Shown here: positions 55,562-63,731 of the stretch, one piece after another
Layout: every line of letters starts with the position of its first letter
Numbering within the stretch: position 1 is the first letter of the stretch
NCBI GenBank assembly: GCA_948470755.1
Contig: CAOKPU010000008.1
Location: forward strand, 1-63,821
Reading direction: 5' to 3'
Source: an uncultured Lachnospiraceae bacterium
Lineage (GTDB): Bacteria; Bacillota; Clostridia; Lachnospirales; Lachnospiraceae
DNA: 63,821 nucleotides
Notes under the pieces: model-generated
Database searches by the model: none
What the model was told of the DNA's origin: nothing
Seen by the model: only the letters and a program-made list of their open reading frames with translations
Position numbers and translations under genes: made by a program

Positions 55562-56226
55562 TCCACACCTCTGACACAAATTTTATCTTTCATCTTTTCA
55601 AACATACCTTCTTTGATACCTTCTACTTTCATAATATCCTCTATCCTGGAAAAGCCGCCGTTTTTCTCCCTATAAGCAATAATACCCTGCGCCCGGCTCG
55701 CCCCTACTCCCGGCAGCGTCATAAGCTCCTCTTTTGCCGCCGTATTCAGATCCACCAGCCCGTCGCCCTTTCCTCCCTGCATCCCTTGGGGGCCTGCCGC
55801 CGTTATCCCAAAATCCGCACCCGCAAAAACATCCGCTGATGCGCCAATCGCCGGAATCTCTATTTTCCAGCCGTCCTCCAGCACATACGCAAGATTCACA
55901 TAATCCGGCGCCGCTTCTTCCGTAAGTCCCCCTGCTTTTTCCACTGCTTCATAGACCCTGCTCCCCTTAGGAAGTTCATACACGCCAGGGTTCTCCACTT
56001 CTCCGCAAATATGTACAAACAAGGTGGATTCCTCCACCCGTTCCGGCGCCGCTTCCCTGTCCGGGGGGACAATCCCTTCTTCCGTCCGCCCCTCCATCTC
56101 AACCAGATCCTCCGTCTCCAGCAGGATCGTCTCCTTCCTGCTGCAGCCCGCCGTTCCTATCAGCATCCAAAGCAGGCCGGCTAAGATCAACGCCTTCTTC
56201 GCCTTGCTAAAATTCCTCATAACCAT
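55558..56226 (-). CDS. comEA: ComEA-like DNA-binding lipoprotein
   Basis: A 222-aa surface protein. The signal sequence ends in GTAGC, so Cys28 is probably lipidated, whereas Bacillus ComEA is anchored by a transmembrane helix. An SLBB-type domain (about 70-130, VHICGEVENPGVYELPKGSRVYEAV) is followed by a double helix-hairpin-helix DNA-binding region (155-222, VDLNTAAKEELMTLPGVGASRAQGI). It binds incoming DNA and hands it to ComEC. The third Met of the frame has the best spaced GGGAG. Confidence 0.92.
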   Translation of the reverse strand: MVMRNFSKAKKALILAGLLWMLIGTAGCSRKETILLETEDLVEMEGRTEEGIVPPDREAAPERVEESTLFVHICGEVENPGVYELPKGSRVYEAVEKAGGLTEEAAPDYVNLAYVLEDGWKIEIPAIGASADVFAGADFGITAAGPQGMQGGKGDGLVDLNTAAKEELMTLPGVGASRAQGIIAYREKNGGFSRIEDIMKVEGIKEGMFEKMKDKICVRGVE

Positions 56227-56339
56227 CCGCATAGCTCCCTTTCTTTCAATTTACCGCAGGCGATAAAACCGCTTTACAAACAAAACCATGCTGCTTTTAC
56301 CTGCAGTACGGAAGACCCCTCTATGCGACTTGCTATTTT

Positions 56340-56368
56340 ATTGTAAAGTAATTATCCTGCTTTTACAA
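56340..56368 (-). promoter_or_regulatory. promoter of the comEA operon
   Basis: TTGTAA (56363-56368) and TACAAT (56340-56345) on the minus strand with a 17-nt spacer, about 115 nt before comEA. It would serve comEA, the two-component pair, the gerMN gene and possibly comEC. Confidence 0.6.
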
Positions 56369-56381
56369 GTGCCTTTTCGTC

Positions 56382-56813
56382 CTATTTCCACTTAAAAATG
56401 ATAACCCCTGCAATCGCAATTGCCATCCCGATTATCTTCCTCCATTCCAGCGGCTGCCTGTCTGTGCCGAACCATCCAAGCAATTCTATAACATAAGCCA
56501 CGATCAACTGCGCGATTACAATCAGCATGACCGCCTTCGCCGGACCCAGCATCTCCATGCTTTTAATAACGGTATAAGTGATAAACGCCCCAATCACGCC
56601 GCCAAGAAGCATATACTTAGGTTCCACCTTAAGCAGCGCACCAAAAGACGACCTGTCCGTAACCATCCAGGCTCCTAAGCAGACTAAAAGCGCTGTAAAC
56701 TGGACAAACGCATTTGCCACCCAAATTCCCGATGTTTTTGTCACCTGTGTGTTGAATACTCCCTGGACACTCATCAAAGCCCCGGATATAAGCGCAATAA
56801 AAAATCCAATCAT
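56382..56813 (-). CDS. YdcZ/DUF606-type DMT transporter
   Basis: A 143-aa integral membrane protein with five hydrophobic segments, ending KIIGMAIAIAGVIIFKWK. SGALMSVQGVFNTQ and the central GGVIGAFITYTV are typical of the DUF606 subgroup of the drug/metabolite transporter superfamily. At half the length of ordinary DMT proteins it must work as a dimer. The substrate is unknown. It stands alone between comEA and the arginine operon tail. Confidence 0.88.
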   Translation of the reverse strand: MIGFFIALISGALMSVQGVFNTQVTKTSGIWVANAFVQFTALLVCLGAWMVTDRSSFGALLKVEPKYMLLGGVIGAFITYTVIKSMEMLGPAKAVMLIVIAQLIVAYVIELLGWFGTDRQPLEWRKIIGMAIAIAGVIIFKWK

Positions 56814-56944
56814 ATGGGTCCTCCAAATATCTTTTTTTCGCTGCGCAGCCCGGAAAAACTTCAGCTACGCCTTACTATTTTTACCCATATGACTGGAAAA
56901 GTATTCAATTATTTATAATATTTAAAAAGAGTTTGCTGAAAATA

Positions 56945-58501
56945 TTAAAAACTCTCCTCCCCTTCCTGCGCCTCCCTGCGCAGTTCTTCTTCGTCCAGAT
57001 ACTCCATCTCCTGCATCGTTTCTTCCTCTTCCTCGATTACAGTTTCCGTATACGGCTGCCCGGTTATCTGGGTCATGATCTGTTCCGACAGGCTGCGCAG
57101 CCTGTCATTGGCATTAGCCCCGTCCCAGATTTGAGCAAAAGCAATCTCCAACTCCACCCAAAAGTTGCTTGTTTCTACCATTTTGGGCATTGGCACCGAT
57201 ATTTCATATTCATTCACAAACTCCTGCAGGTTCATATTGCCATAATCCACCCCATAACGTGCCGCCACTTTCCCCGTCCTGGAATATAAGGCATCTGTAT
57301 ATTCACAAGTCAGAAAACGCGCAAAATCCTCCGCTTTGTCCTGTTTTTCCGAATAACCGTTTACCACTATGCAGTTAGTTACCGATAAACTCCTTGTCAG
57401 CAGTCCTTCATTAATGTCCGGAACCGGGGCAATACCGTATTCATAAGAAAAATCCCCGTTTTCCTTTGCATTTTCCAACTTAGCCACAGCATCCGTGGTC
57501 GCCACGGTATAGACGATCTTCCCTTCCATAAAATCATTCAGCACTTTATCATAGCTGATCTCTTTCGTATCGATGGAAAAAAACTGGTTCAGATCCTGAT
57601 ATACTTTCAGGCATTCAATAGCGTCTTTATTATAAATATTCATATTTTCCGTATTATCCCCGGCCGCCCCGCCTACGATCATGTAATTGCCTGCAAAGAA
57701 ATAATTGTAGAAAATATCCGTCACATCCCATTTAAATACGGCTTCCACCTGCTCCGGGGCGTTATATTCATTAGCAAAGCCCAGAATATCATCAATGGTA
57801 GAAGGAAGGATCTCTTTTACCCTTTTATTTATAAGAGCCTGCAATCCCTCATCCACCCTGCCTTCCTGCCCCTCTTCTTCCAATGCGTCCGGCATATCCC
57901 CTTCTTCCGCTTCCTCCGGCTCATTTCCCTCCAACATAGCCATCGCCGCTTCCCCTTCGGCCGCATCTTTTTCCGCTTCAATCTGGCTTTTAGCAAACTC
58001 CTCCAGATAGGTCCTGTTGTAAAGCAAAGAGCTTGTCTCAAAGTAGAACGGGTATCCAATCGTCTTATTTTTATAGGTAACGGCAAGGCGCGCCGCATCC
58101 GGATAACCTTCTTTGATTTCTCCCCATCCCTCTTCCTCCACGCTGGAAGCCAGTCCTGCCAAAAAGGCCTTTTCCAGGGAATCATTGCTGATAATATATA
58201 AATCCGGAGGATTCTCCGACCGGATGGAAGCCCTGTTGATCTCCTCCAAATATTCCAGCCCGGAAACAAGCACAGGGATCACGCGTACGTCTTTGGCCTC
58301 CCCATAAGCCACCGCCGCGCTTCCCAGATAATCCGTCAGCGCCTCATCCGTATACCAGAAATAAAGCGTATCTTTGCTTTTTGTAAAAACCGTTTCTTCC
58401 TGTTGCCGGCTGACCGACATCCCCGATAAGCCCACTGCCGCTACAACCGCTGCCGCAAAGAGAATCGCAGCCATCGTAAAAAGCCTTTTCTTAAGACCCA
58501 T
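56945..58501 (-). CDS. orphan family 1 solute-binding protein
   Basis: A 518-aa exported binding protein with an uncleaved-looking N-terminal membrane segment (about 8-28) and no lipobox Cys. The binding domain has TLYFWYTDEALTDYLG, GYPFYFETSSLLYNRTYLEEF and a strongly acidic insertion (about 175-215). The C-terminus is very Glu-rich. No permease or ATPase gene is nearby. It starts 18 nt after argD with AGGAG, so it is probably transcribed with the arginine operon. It may sense a ligand or use a remote permease. Confidence 0.85.
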   Translation of the reverse strand: MGLKKRLFTMAAILFAAAVVAAVGLSGMSVSRQQEETVFTKSKDTLYFWYTDEALTDYLGSAAVAYGEAKDVRVIPVLVSGLEYLEEINRASIRSENPPDLYIISNDSLEKAFLAGLASSVEEEGWGEIKEGYPDAARLAVTYKNKTIGYPFYFETSSLLYNRTYLEEFAKSQIEAEKDAAEGEAAMAMLEGNEPEEAEEGDMPDALEEEGQEGRVDEGLQALINKRVKEILPSTIDDILGFANEYNAPEQVEAVFKWDVTDIFYNYFFAGNYMIVGGAAGDNTENMNIYNKDAIECLKVYQDLNQFFSIDTKEISYDKVLNDFMEGKIVYTVATTDAVAKLENAKENGDFSYEYGIAPVPDINEGLLTRSLSVTNCIVVNGYSEKQDKAEDFARFLTCEYTDALYSRTGKVAARYGVDYGNMNLQEFVNEYEISVPMPKMVETSNFWVELEIAFAQIWDGANANDRLRSLSEQIMTQITGQPYTETVIEEEEETMQEMEYLDEEELRREAQEGEESF

Positions 58502-58519
58502 AATCCTCTCCTAACTTTT

Positions 58520-59713
58520 TTATCCCTGAACCGGAAGGCATTTTTCCAAGATCGCAGCCATCTCATCCACATGCTCCTTTGTGATGACTAACGGAGGCAC
58601 CAGACGGATGATCCCGCTTCCTGCATTGATCAATATCAAACCATGATCCAATGCTTTGCTTATCACATCCCCTACGGCGCCTTTACAGACCAGGCCCTGC
58701 ATCAGCCCAATCCCCCGCCTTCCTTCTATAAAATCATACTTTTCCGCCAACGAATCCAGTTTATCCTCCAAATAAGGGGCCACTGCATTCACATTTTCTA
58801 TTATATGGTCCTCTTCAAATAAATCAAGCACTTTATTCACCGCCGCCGCCGCCAAAGGGTTGCCGCCGTACGTCGTCCCATGATCGCCGCTTGTCAGGGA
58901 ATGGGCCGCCACATGTTCCGTCATAAGGAATGCGCCCACCGGTATACCACAGCCAAGGGCTTTCGCCGTAGTCATAATATCCGGCATAACGCCGTATCTT
59001 TGCCATGCATACATCGTACCGGTGCGTCCCATGCCGCATTGGATCTCATCCAGGATAAGGAGGATATCCTTTTCCTCGCACAGTGCTTTTACCCCTTCCA
59101 TAAACTCTTTCCCGGCGGGATATATCCCTCCTTCTCCCTGTATGGTTTCAAATAAGATTGCACATGTCTTTTCCGTCACCAATTCTTTCACACTGTCCAA
59201 ATCGTTCATTTTGGCAAATTTAATATTTCCGATCATCGGTTCAAAGGCTTCCCTGTATTTAGGGTTTCCCGTCACCGACAAGGCTCCCATCGTCCTTCCG
59301 TGAAAAGAATGCTCCATGGCGATGATCTCATGATCCGTACGCCCGTCTTTCAGATAAGCGTATTTTCTCGCCGCTTTTATTGCACCTTCCACCGCTTCCG
59401 CCCCACTGTTGGTAAAAAATACCCGATCCATGCCGGAGGCTTTTTTCAACTTTTTCGCCGCTTCCACAGCCGGCACATTATAATAATAATTGGAGGTATG
59501 GATCAGCTTATCGATCTGTTCTTTCAGTGCATTATTATACTCCTCATTATGGTACCCCAAGGCAAAAACGGCGATCCCGGAAGCAAAATCCAGATATTTT
59601 TTTCCTTCAATATCGTATAGATATACCCCTTCCCCCTTATCCAAAACAATCTGATATCTGTTATATGTATGGAGAAGCGCCTTTTCCGCTTCTTCGATAT
59701 ACTCCTTCATCAT
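58520..59713 (-). CDS. argD: acetylornithine aminotransferase
   Basis: A 397-aa PLP enzyme, class III, that converts N-acetylglutamate semialdehyde to N-acetylornithine. FTNSGAEAVEGAIKAARKYA, HSFHGRTMGALSVTG, LLILDEIQCGMGRTG and the PLP lysine in TTAKALGCGIPVGAF are diagnostic, and DHGTTYGGNPLAAAA binds the phosphate. AGGA lies 7 nt before the ATG. It is the last biosynthetic gene of the operon. Confidence 0.95.
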   Translation of the reverse strand: MMKEYIEEAEKALLHTYNRYQIVLDKGEGVYLYDIEGKKYLDFASGIAVFALGYHNEEYNNALKEQIDKLIHTSNYYYNVPAVEAAKKLKKASGMDRVFFTNSGAEAVEGAIKAARKYAYLKDGRTDHEIIAMEHSFHGRTMGALSVTGNPKYREAFEPMIGNIKFAKMNDLDSVKELVTEKTCAILFETIQGEGGIYPAGKEFMEGVKALCEEKDILLILDEIQCGMGRTGTMYAWQRYGVMPDIMTTAKALGCGIPVGAFLMTEHVAAHSLTSGDHGTTYGGNPLAAAAVNKVLDLFEEDHIIENVNAVAPYLEDKLDSLAEKYDFIEGRRGIGLMQGLVCKGAVGDVISKALDHGLILINAGSGIIRLVPPLVITKEHVDEMAAILEKCLPVQG

Positions 59714-59820
59714 TGTCTTTTCCTTTCCGCCCTTTTCCCGCGGGCAGCGGATATCCTTTATCTATGCCCGTACTTCTGACCGGCATGTTTTTCATTTTAT
59801 AAACCTTCTGGGAATCCTGC

Positions 59821-60714
59821 CTACGGACTGCTGATCACATCATCATCTTTCAGAAAAACAGTCCCAATCCCATGATCCGTGAAGATCTCCAGCAACAGGC
59901 AATGGGGGATGCGCCCATCCAGGATATGCACCCTGCTTACCCCTTCGCGGATCGCGCTCGTACAGTTTGCCAGCTTCGGAAGCATACCGCCCCCGATATA
60001 GCCCTCTGCAATCAGCTTTTCCGCTTCGGAGGCTTTCAATCTGGATATAAAGGAAGATTTATCGTTGATATCTTTATAAAGGCCTTCAATATCCGTAAGG
60101 AACGCCAGTTTTTCCGCATGGACTGCTTTTGCAATGGCACAGGCCGCATCGTCCGCATTAATGTTATAAGTCCTGAAATCATCATCCAATCCAACAGGGG
60201 CTACAATAGGCAGGAAGTCTTTCTCCAACAGATCATAAAGGATCTTTGGATCCACTTTCCTCACATCTCCTACAAAACCGATATCCCTGCCGTCGGAATA
60301 TTTCCTTTCCACTGTAAGCAGCCCGCCGTCCTTCCCGCTGATCCCGACGGCCTTTACCCCCAGTTCCTGCACCATGGTGACAAGATCCTTGTTTACCCTG
60401 GAAAGGACCATTTCCGCAATTTCCATCGTTTCCTCATCGGTCACCCGCAGCCCGTTTACAAACTCGGGTTCTTTCCCTACTTTTCCAACCCAGCGGCTGA
60501 TTTCCTTCCCGCCGCCATGGACGATGATCGGCTTGAACCCTACTAATTTCAGCAGCGTAACATCCTTTATCACATTTTTCTGCAATTCCTCATTGCTCAT
60601 CGCACTGCCGCCGTATTTCACCACTATGATCTTCCGGTTGAATTTCTGTATATAAGGAAGAGCCTCTATCAGGACTTCCGCTTTTTTTAACACTTCCGTC
60701 ATATTCTTATCCAT
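59821..60714 (-). CDS. argB: acetylglutamate kinase
   Basis: A 297-aa amino acid kinase that phosphorylates N-acetylglutamate, the second step of arginine synthesis. The N-terminal helix [21 protein letters not shown] marks the hexameric, arginine-inhibited form. [16 protein letters not shown], and [10 protein letters not shown] are active-site segments, and [14 protein letters not shown] binds the substrate. The frame is open far upstream into argJ. The ATG chosen follows GGAG, which is supplied by the border of dispersed repeat A. Confidence 0.93.
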   Translation of the reverse strand: MDKNMTEVLKKAEVLIEALPYIQKFNRKIIVVKYGGSAMSNEELQKNVIKDVTLLKLVGFKPIIVHGGGKEISRWVGKVGKEPEFVNGLRVTDEETMEIAEMVLSRVNKDLVTMVQELGVKAVGISGKDGGLLTVERKYSDGRDIGFVGDVRKVDPKILYDLLEKDFLPIVAPVGLDDDFRTYNINADDAACAIAKAVHAEKLAFLTDIEGLYKDINDKSSFISRLKASEAEKLIAEGYIGGGMLPKLANCTSAIREGVSRVHILDGRIPHCLLLEIFTDHGIGTVFLKDDDVISSP

Positions 60715-60717
60715 TTT

Positions 60718-60775
60718 AATCTCCATTCCGGAGCGTTTCCCCGACGGGGTCGTCAGGGCTATTTGTAGCGCTCCC
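60718..60775. repeat. pseudoknot-capable dispersed repeat A, copy 2 (short)
   Basis: It starts with the 21-nt border shared exactly with 11784. GGAGCG can pair with CGCTCC 40 nt on, which lies in the loop of ATTTGT/ACAAAT; an inner CCCC-GAC-GGGG hairpin replaces the larger one of copy 1. It lies in the 91-nt gap between argJ and argB and provides argB's ribosome binding site. Confidence 0.75.
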
Positions 60776-60805
60776 GTACAAATCATCAAAAAACGCCCAT
60801 CCCTT

Positions 60806-62035
60806 TTATGAACGGTAATCCGCATTGATCTTCACATAGTCATAAGTCAGGTCGCAGCCCCATGCGCAAGCCTCAAAATCCCCCATTTTCATATCCACCA
60901 CAACCCTTACTTCCGGTTCGGAAAGGATCTTTGCAGCTTCTTCCTCGCTGTAATCTGCCGCCGCCCCATCTTTGTAAATCTGTACCCTTCCATTTTCCCC
61001 TTCAAAAAACAGTTCTATCTTCTCCGGATCAAATTGTACTCCGGCATAGCCTAACGCGCAAAGGATCCTTCCCCAGTTAGCGTCATGCCCGAAAATAGCC
61101 GCCTTTGTCAGACTGGAACAAATAACGGATTTGCTCAAAGCCCTTGCCTCCTCCTTCGTCCGGGCATGGATTACCTTTGTCTCAAACAGGGCCGTCGCCC
61201 CTTCCCCGTCCCCTGCCATCATTTTGGCCAACGTCTCATTAATGATATGGAGAGCTTCCGCAAATCGGTAATAATTATCATCCTTGCTTATGATTTCTTC
61301 ATTCCCCGCCATGCCGTTTGCCAGCACAAGAAGGGTATCGTTCGTGGAAGTATCGCCATCCACCGAAATCATATTAAACGTATCCTGCACATCCGCACGC
61401 AGAGCTTCCTGTAAAAGCTCCTTGGAAATAGCAATATCCGTCGTTACAAACCCCAGCATAGTCCCCATATTGGGATGGATCATGCCCGATCCTTTGCACA
61501 TCCCCCCAACAGTCACCATCCTCCCGTCTATTTCAAACTGCACCGCCGCTTCCTTCGATATGGTATCCGTAGTCATAATCGCTTCCGCCGCCGCCGTACC
61601 GGCTCCTAGATCCGCAGACTTTCTTTTTACCAGTTCATCTATCCCGGCCGTAATCCTCTCTACCGGGATCTGCATCCCGATTACCCCTGTCGACGCCACC
61701 AGCACTGCTTCCACCGGGATATCCAGTTTCTCCGCCGCGCACTCCGCCGTCCTTTTACAACATTCATACCCCGCCGTTCCCGTACACGCATTGGCAATCC
61801 CTGAATTCACGATTACCGCCTGTGCATAAGAAGAATGCTCCACCGCATTCCTGTCCCAAAGCACCGGGGCCGCTTTCACCACATTGGAAGTAAAGACTCC
61901 TGCCGCCCTGCAAGGCGTCCGGCTGTAAACGATCGCCATATCCTTCCTGTCCTTATATTTTACTCCGGCCGCTACGCCCGCCGCCTCAAACCCTTCTGCC
62001 GCGGTTACCCCGCCATTTATCTTCCTTATTTCCAT
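60806..62035 (-). CDS. argJ: bifunctional ornithine acetyltransferase/glutamate N-acetyltransferase
   Basis: A 409-aa enzyme that recycles the acetyl group from acetylornithine to glutamate. The precursor cleaves itself before the nucleophile Thr192, inside [16 protein letters not shown]; the residue before it is Gly rather than the more usual Ala. [21 protein letters not shown] and [19 protein letters not shown] are family landmarks. It follows the GNAT gene by 109 nt. Acetyl recycling means that only a small supply of N-acetylglutamate is needed from elsewhere. Confidence 0.96.
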   Translation of the reverse strand: MEIRKINGGVTAAEGFEAAGVAAGVKYKDRKDMAIVYSRTPCRAAGVFTSNVVKAAPVLWDRNAVEHSSYAQAVIVNSGIANACTGTAGYECCKRTAECAAEKLDIPVEAVLVASTGVIGMQIPVERITAGIDELVKRKSADLGAGTAAAEAIMTTDTISKEAAVQFEIDGRMVTVGGMCKGSGMIHPNMGTMLGFVTTDIAISKELLQEALRADVQDTFNMISVDGDTSTNDTLLVLANGMAGNEEIISKDDNYYRFAEALHIINETLAKMMAGDGEGATALFETKVIHARTKEEARALSKSVICSSLTKAAIFGHDANWGRILCALGYAGVQFDPEKIELFFEGENGRVQIYKDGAAADYSEEEAAKILSEPEVRVVVDMKMGDFEACAWGCDLTYDYVKINADYRS

Positions 62036-62144
62036 CTCCTTTTCTCCTTTCCTTATACCGTCAATTCCCTTTTGCAGTCCGCAGATTCATCGGAATATTC
62101 CCTACAATAAAACGCACACAAATTTATGCGCAATCTGCCTTCTC

Positions 62145-62588
62145 TTATTGATTAAAAGCCACAATATTCCCCTCATCCAGGACAAAGTCATAATAATTCA
62201 AGTCTTCTCTCTTCGTCCACCCAATCCGGTTCCAGAATGCATTCCCTACATCATTTTTGGTAAAGGCAATCAATGAAATCTTACTGATCTTTTCCTTTTT
62301 CAACGCTTCCATGGCAAACACCACCATGGCCTTCCCAATCCCTTTCATACGATAATCCTCGTGTACGCACACATGGTACATACACCCTCTTCTCCCGTCA
62401 TGGCCGCAAAGGATCGCCCCCACTATCTTCCCGTCTTCCAAAGCCACCACGCTGGTCCCGGGATTCCTTGTAAGAAAACGCTCCACTCCTTCCTTAGAGT
62501 CGTCAATGCTGCGCATGGCAAAACCTTTTATGCTCATCCAAAGGGAGTATACCCCTTCATAATCCCCGGCCGTCATCGTCCGTATCAT
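62145..62588 (-). CDS. GNAT acetyltransferase in the arginine operon
   Basis: A 147-aa single-domain GNAT enzyme. The acetyl-CoA pyrophosphate loop reads HEDYRMKGIGKAMV (about 92-105), preceded by AILCGHDGRRGCMYHVCV, a pattern shared with YpeA-like proteins. Its place between argC and argJ suggests it could make N-acetylglutamate to prime the cycle, but this is inference. The start is the ATG 6 nt after GAGG; an earlier ATG overlaps the argC stop. Confidence 0.85.
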   Translation of the reverse strand: MIRTMTAGDYEGVYSLWMSIKGFAMRSIDDSKEGVERFLTRNPGTSVVALEDGKIVGAILCGHDGRRGCMYHVCVHEDYRMKGIGKAMVVFAMEALKKEKISKISLIAFTKNDVGNAFWNRIGWTKREDLNYYDFVLDEGNIVAFNQ

Positions 62589-62616
62589 TATATTCCTCAC
62601 TTCCCGCCATCCGGCC

Positions 62617-63567
62617 TTATACATTTAACCCTTTATCTTCTTCGCATCCCATCATCAGGTTCAGACACTGCACCGCAGCGCCGGATGCCCCTTTTCCGAG
62701 ATTATCAAATTGGGCTGTCAGGACCATTCTGTCCGCATTCCCCGTCACAAATATTTTTAACCCGTCAAAGCCGGAACAGCCGTTGCCCGCCATCATACCG
62801 CCCTCCAGCTTTTCTTCCGCCCCGGCCTCCATTACCCGGATAAGTTTCTGCCCCTGATAAAAATCTTCGTAAAACTCCCTAAGCTTTCCCGGCTCCCGAT
62901 ACTTCTTCAGGAATTCCCCGTATACCGGGACCGAAACCACCATTCCGCTATAATAATCCGCCACAATTGGCGAAAACAAAGGCTCCCTTGCCAGCCCGGC
63001 AATCTTCTTCATCTCTTTTAAATGTTTATGGTTCTGGGAAAGGGCGTACTCCCGGGGTGCATCCAATTCCCGTTTCCTCCCTTCCCCTTCATACTGGCCG
63101 ATCATCTTTTTTCCGCCGCCGCTGTATCCTGTAAGGGAAAATGCGGAAAACGGATAATCTTCCGGCAAGATCCCATGGGCCGTCAAAGGATAGGCCAAAG
63201 AGATAAAACCGGTGGCATGGCATCCCGGCACTGCTACTCTCTTCCCCGACCTGACGGCTTCCTTATGCCCCAAGGAGAGTTCCGGAAATCCATAAGCCCA
63301 TCCTTCCTGCGTCCTGTGAGCGGTGGAAGTATCAATGATCCTGACCGATTCGTTTTCCACAAGCCCGGCCGATTCCCTGGCCGCCGCATCCGGCAGGCAT
63401 AATAAAACGATATCCGCAGAATTGATCAGCCGTTTCCTTTCTTGCACATCTTTCCTCAATTCCGGCGCAATCGGTAGTAATTCTATATCTTCACGTCCCT
63501 CAAACCGTTCATGTATCCTTAAGCCTGTGGTTCCTTCGCTTCCATCAATGAATATCTTCGTTTTCAT
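62617..63567 (-). CDS. argC: N-acetyl-gamma-glutamyl-phosphate reductase, short type
   Basis: A 316-aa NADPH-dependent reductase, the third step of arginine synthesis. It belongs to the shorter type-2 ArgC group: an N-terminal FIDGSEGTTGLRIHERF nucleotide site and the catalytic Cys116 in AVPGCHATGF. Other landmarks are SLTGYSGGGKKMI and ALSQNHKHLKEM. GGGAG lies 6 nt before the ATG. It is the first gene of the arginine operon. Confidence 0.94.
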   Translation of the reverse strand: MKTKIFIDGSEGTTGLRIHERFEGREDIELLPIAPELRKDVQERKRLINSADIVLLCLPDAAARESAGLVENESVRIIDTSTAHRTQEGWAYGFPELSLGHKEAVRSGKRVAVPGCHATGFISLAYPLTAHGILPEDYPFSAFSLTGYSGGGKKMIGQYEGEGRKRELDAPREYALSQNHKHLKEMKKIAGLAREPLFSPIVADYYSGMVVSVPVYGEFLKKYREPGKLREFYEDFYQGQKLIRVMEAGAEEKLEGGMMAGNGCSGFDGLKIFVTGNADRMVLTAQFDNLGKGASGAAVQCLNLMMGCEEDKGLNV

Positions 63568-63629
63568 TTTCTTCTCCCTTAACATCCATTTCCTTTTCAG
63601 GACTTATCTTTTTAGCACATATCTTATCC

Positions 63630-63658
63630 ATCATACACTCTCCCCCGGAAAATCTCAA
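63630..63658 (-). promoter_or_regulatory. promoter of the arginine operon
   Basis: TTGAGA (63653-63658) and TATGAT (63630-63635) on the minus strand with a 17-nt spacer, about 60 nt before argC. I see no convincing ArgR box or T-box leader. Confidence 0.65.
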
Positions 63659-63674
63659 TCATTTTATTCGCGGC

Positions 63675-63715
63675 TGCGACAGCAGCCATTTCCCTCTTGC
63701 GCGCAGTGCGCATCC
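63675..63715. repeat. dispersed repeat C, copy 2
   Basis: 41 nt aligning without gaps to 33009-33049, sharing AGCCAT and TGCGCATCC. It lies immediately upstream of the arginine operon promoter. Confidence 0.6.
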
Positions 63716-63731
63716 TCCCGGAGGGTTTTCG

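Noticed and set aside
60718-60775. Known riboswitch before argB
   Set aside because: It does not match the conserved cores of the guanidine, c-di-GMP, THF, purine or fluoride riboswitches as I know them, and the orientation relative to the gene differs from the copy at 11.8 kb.
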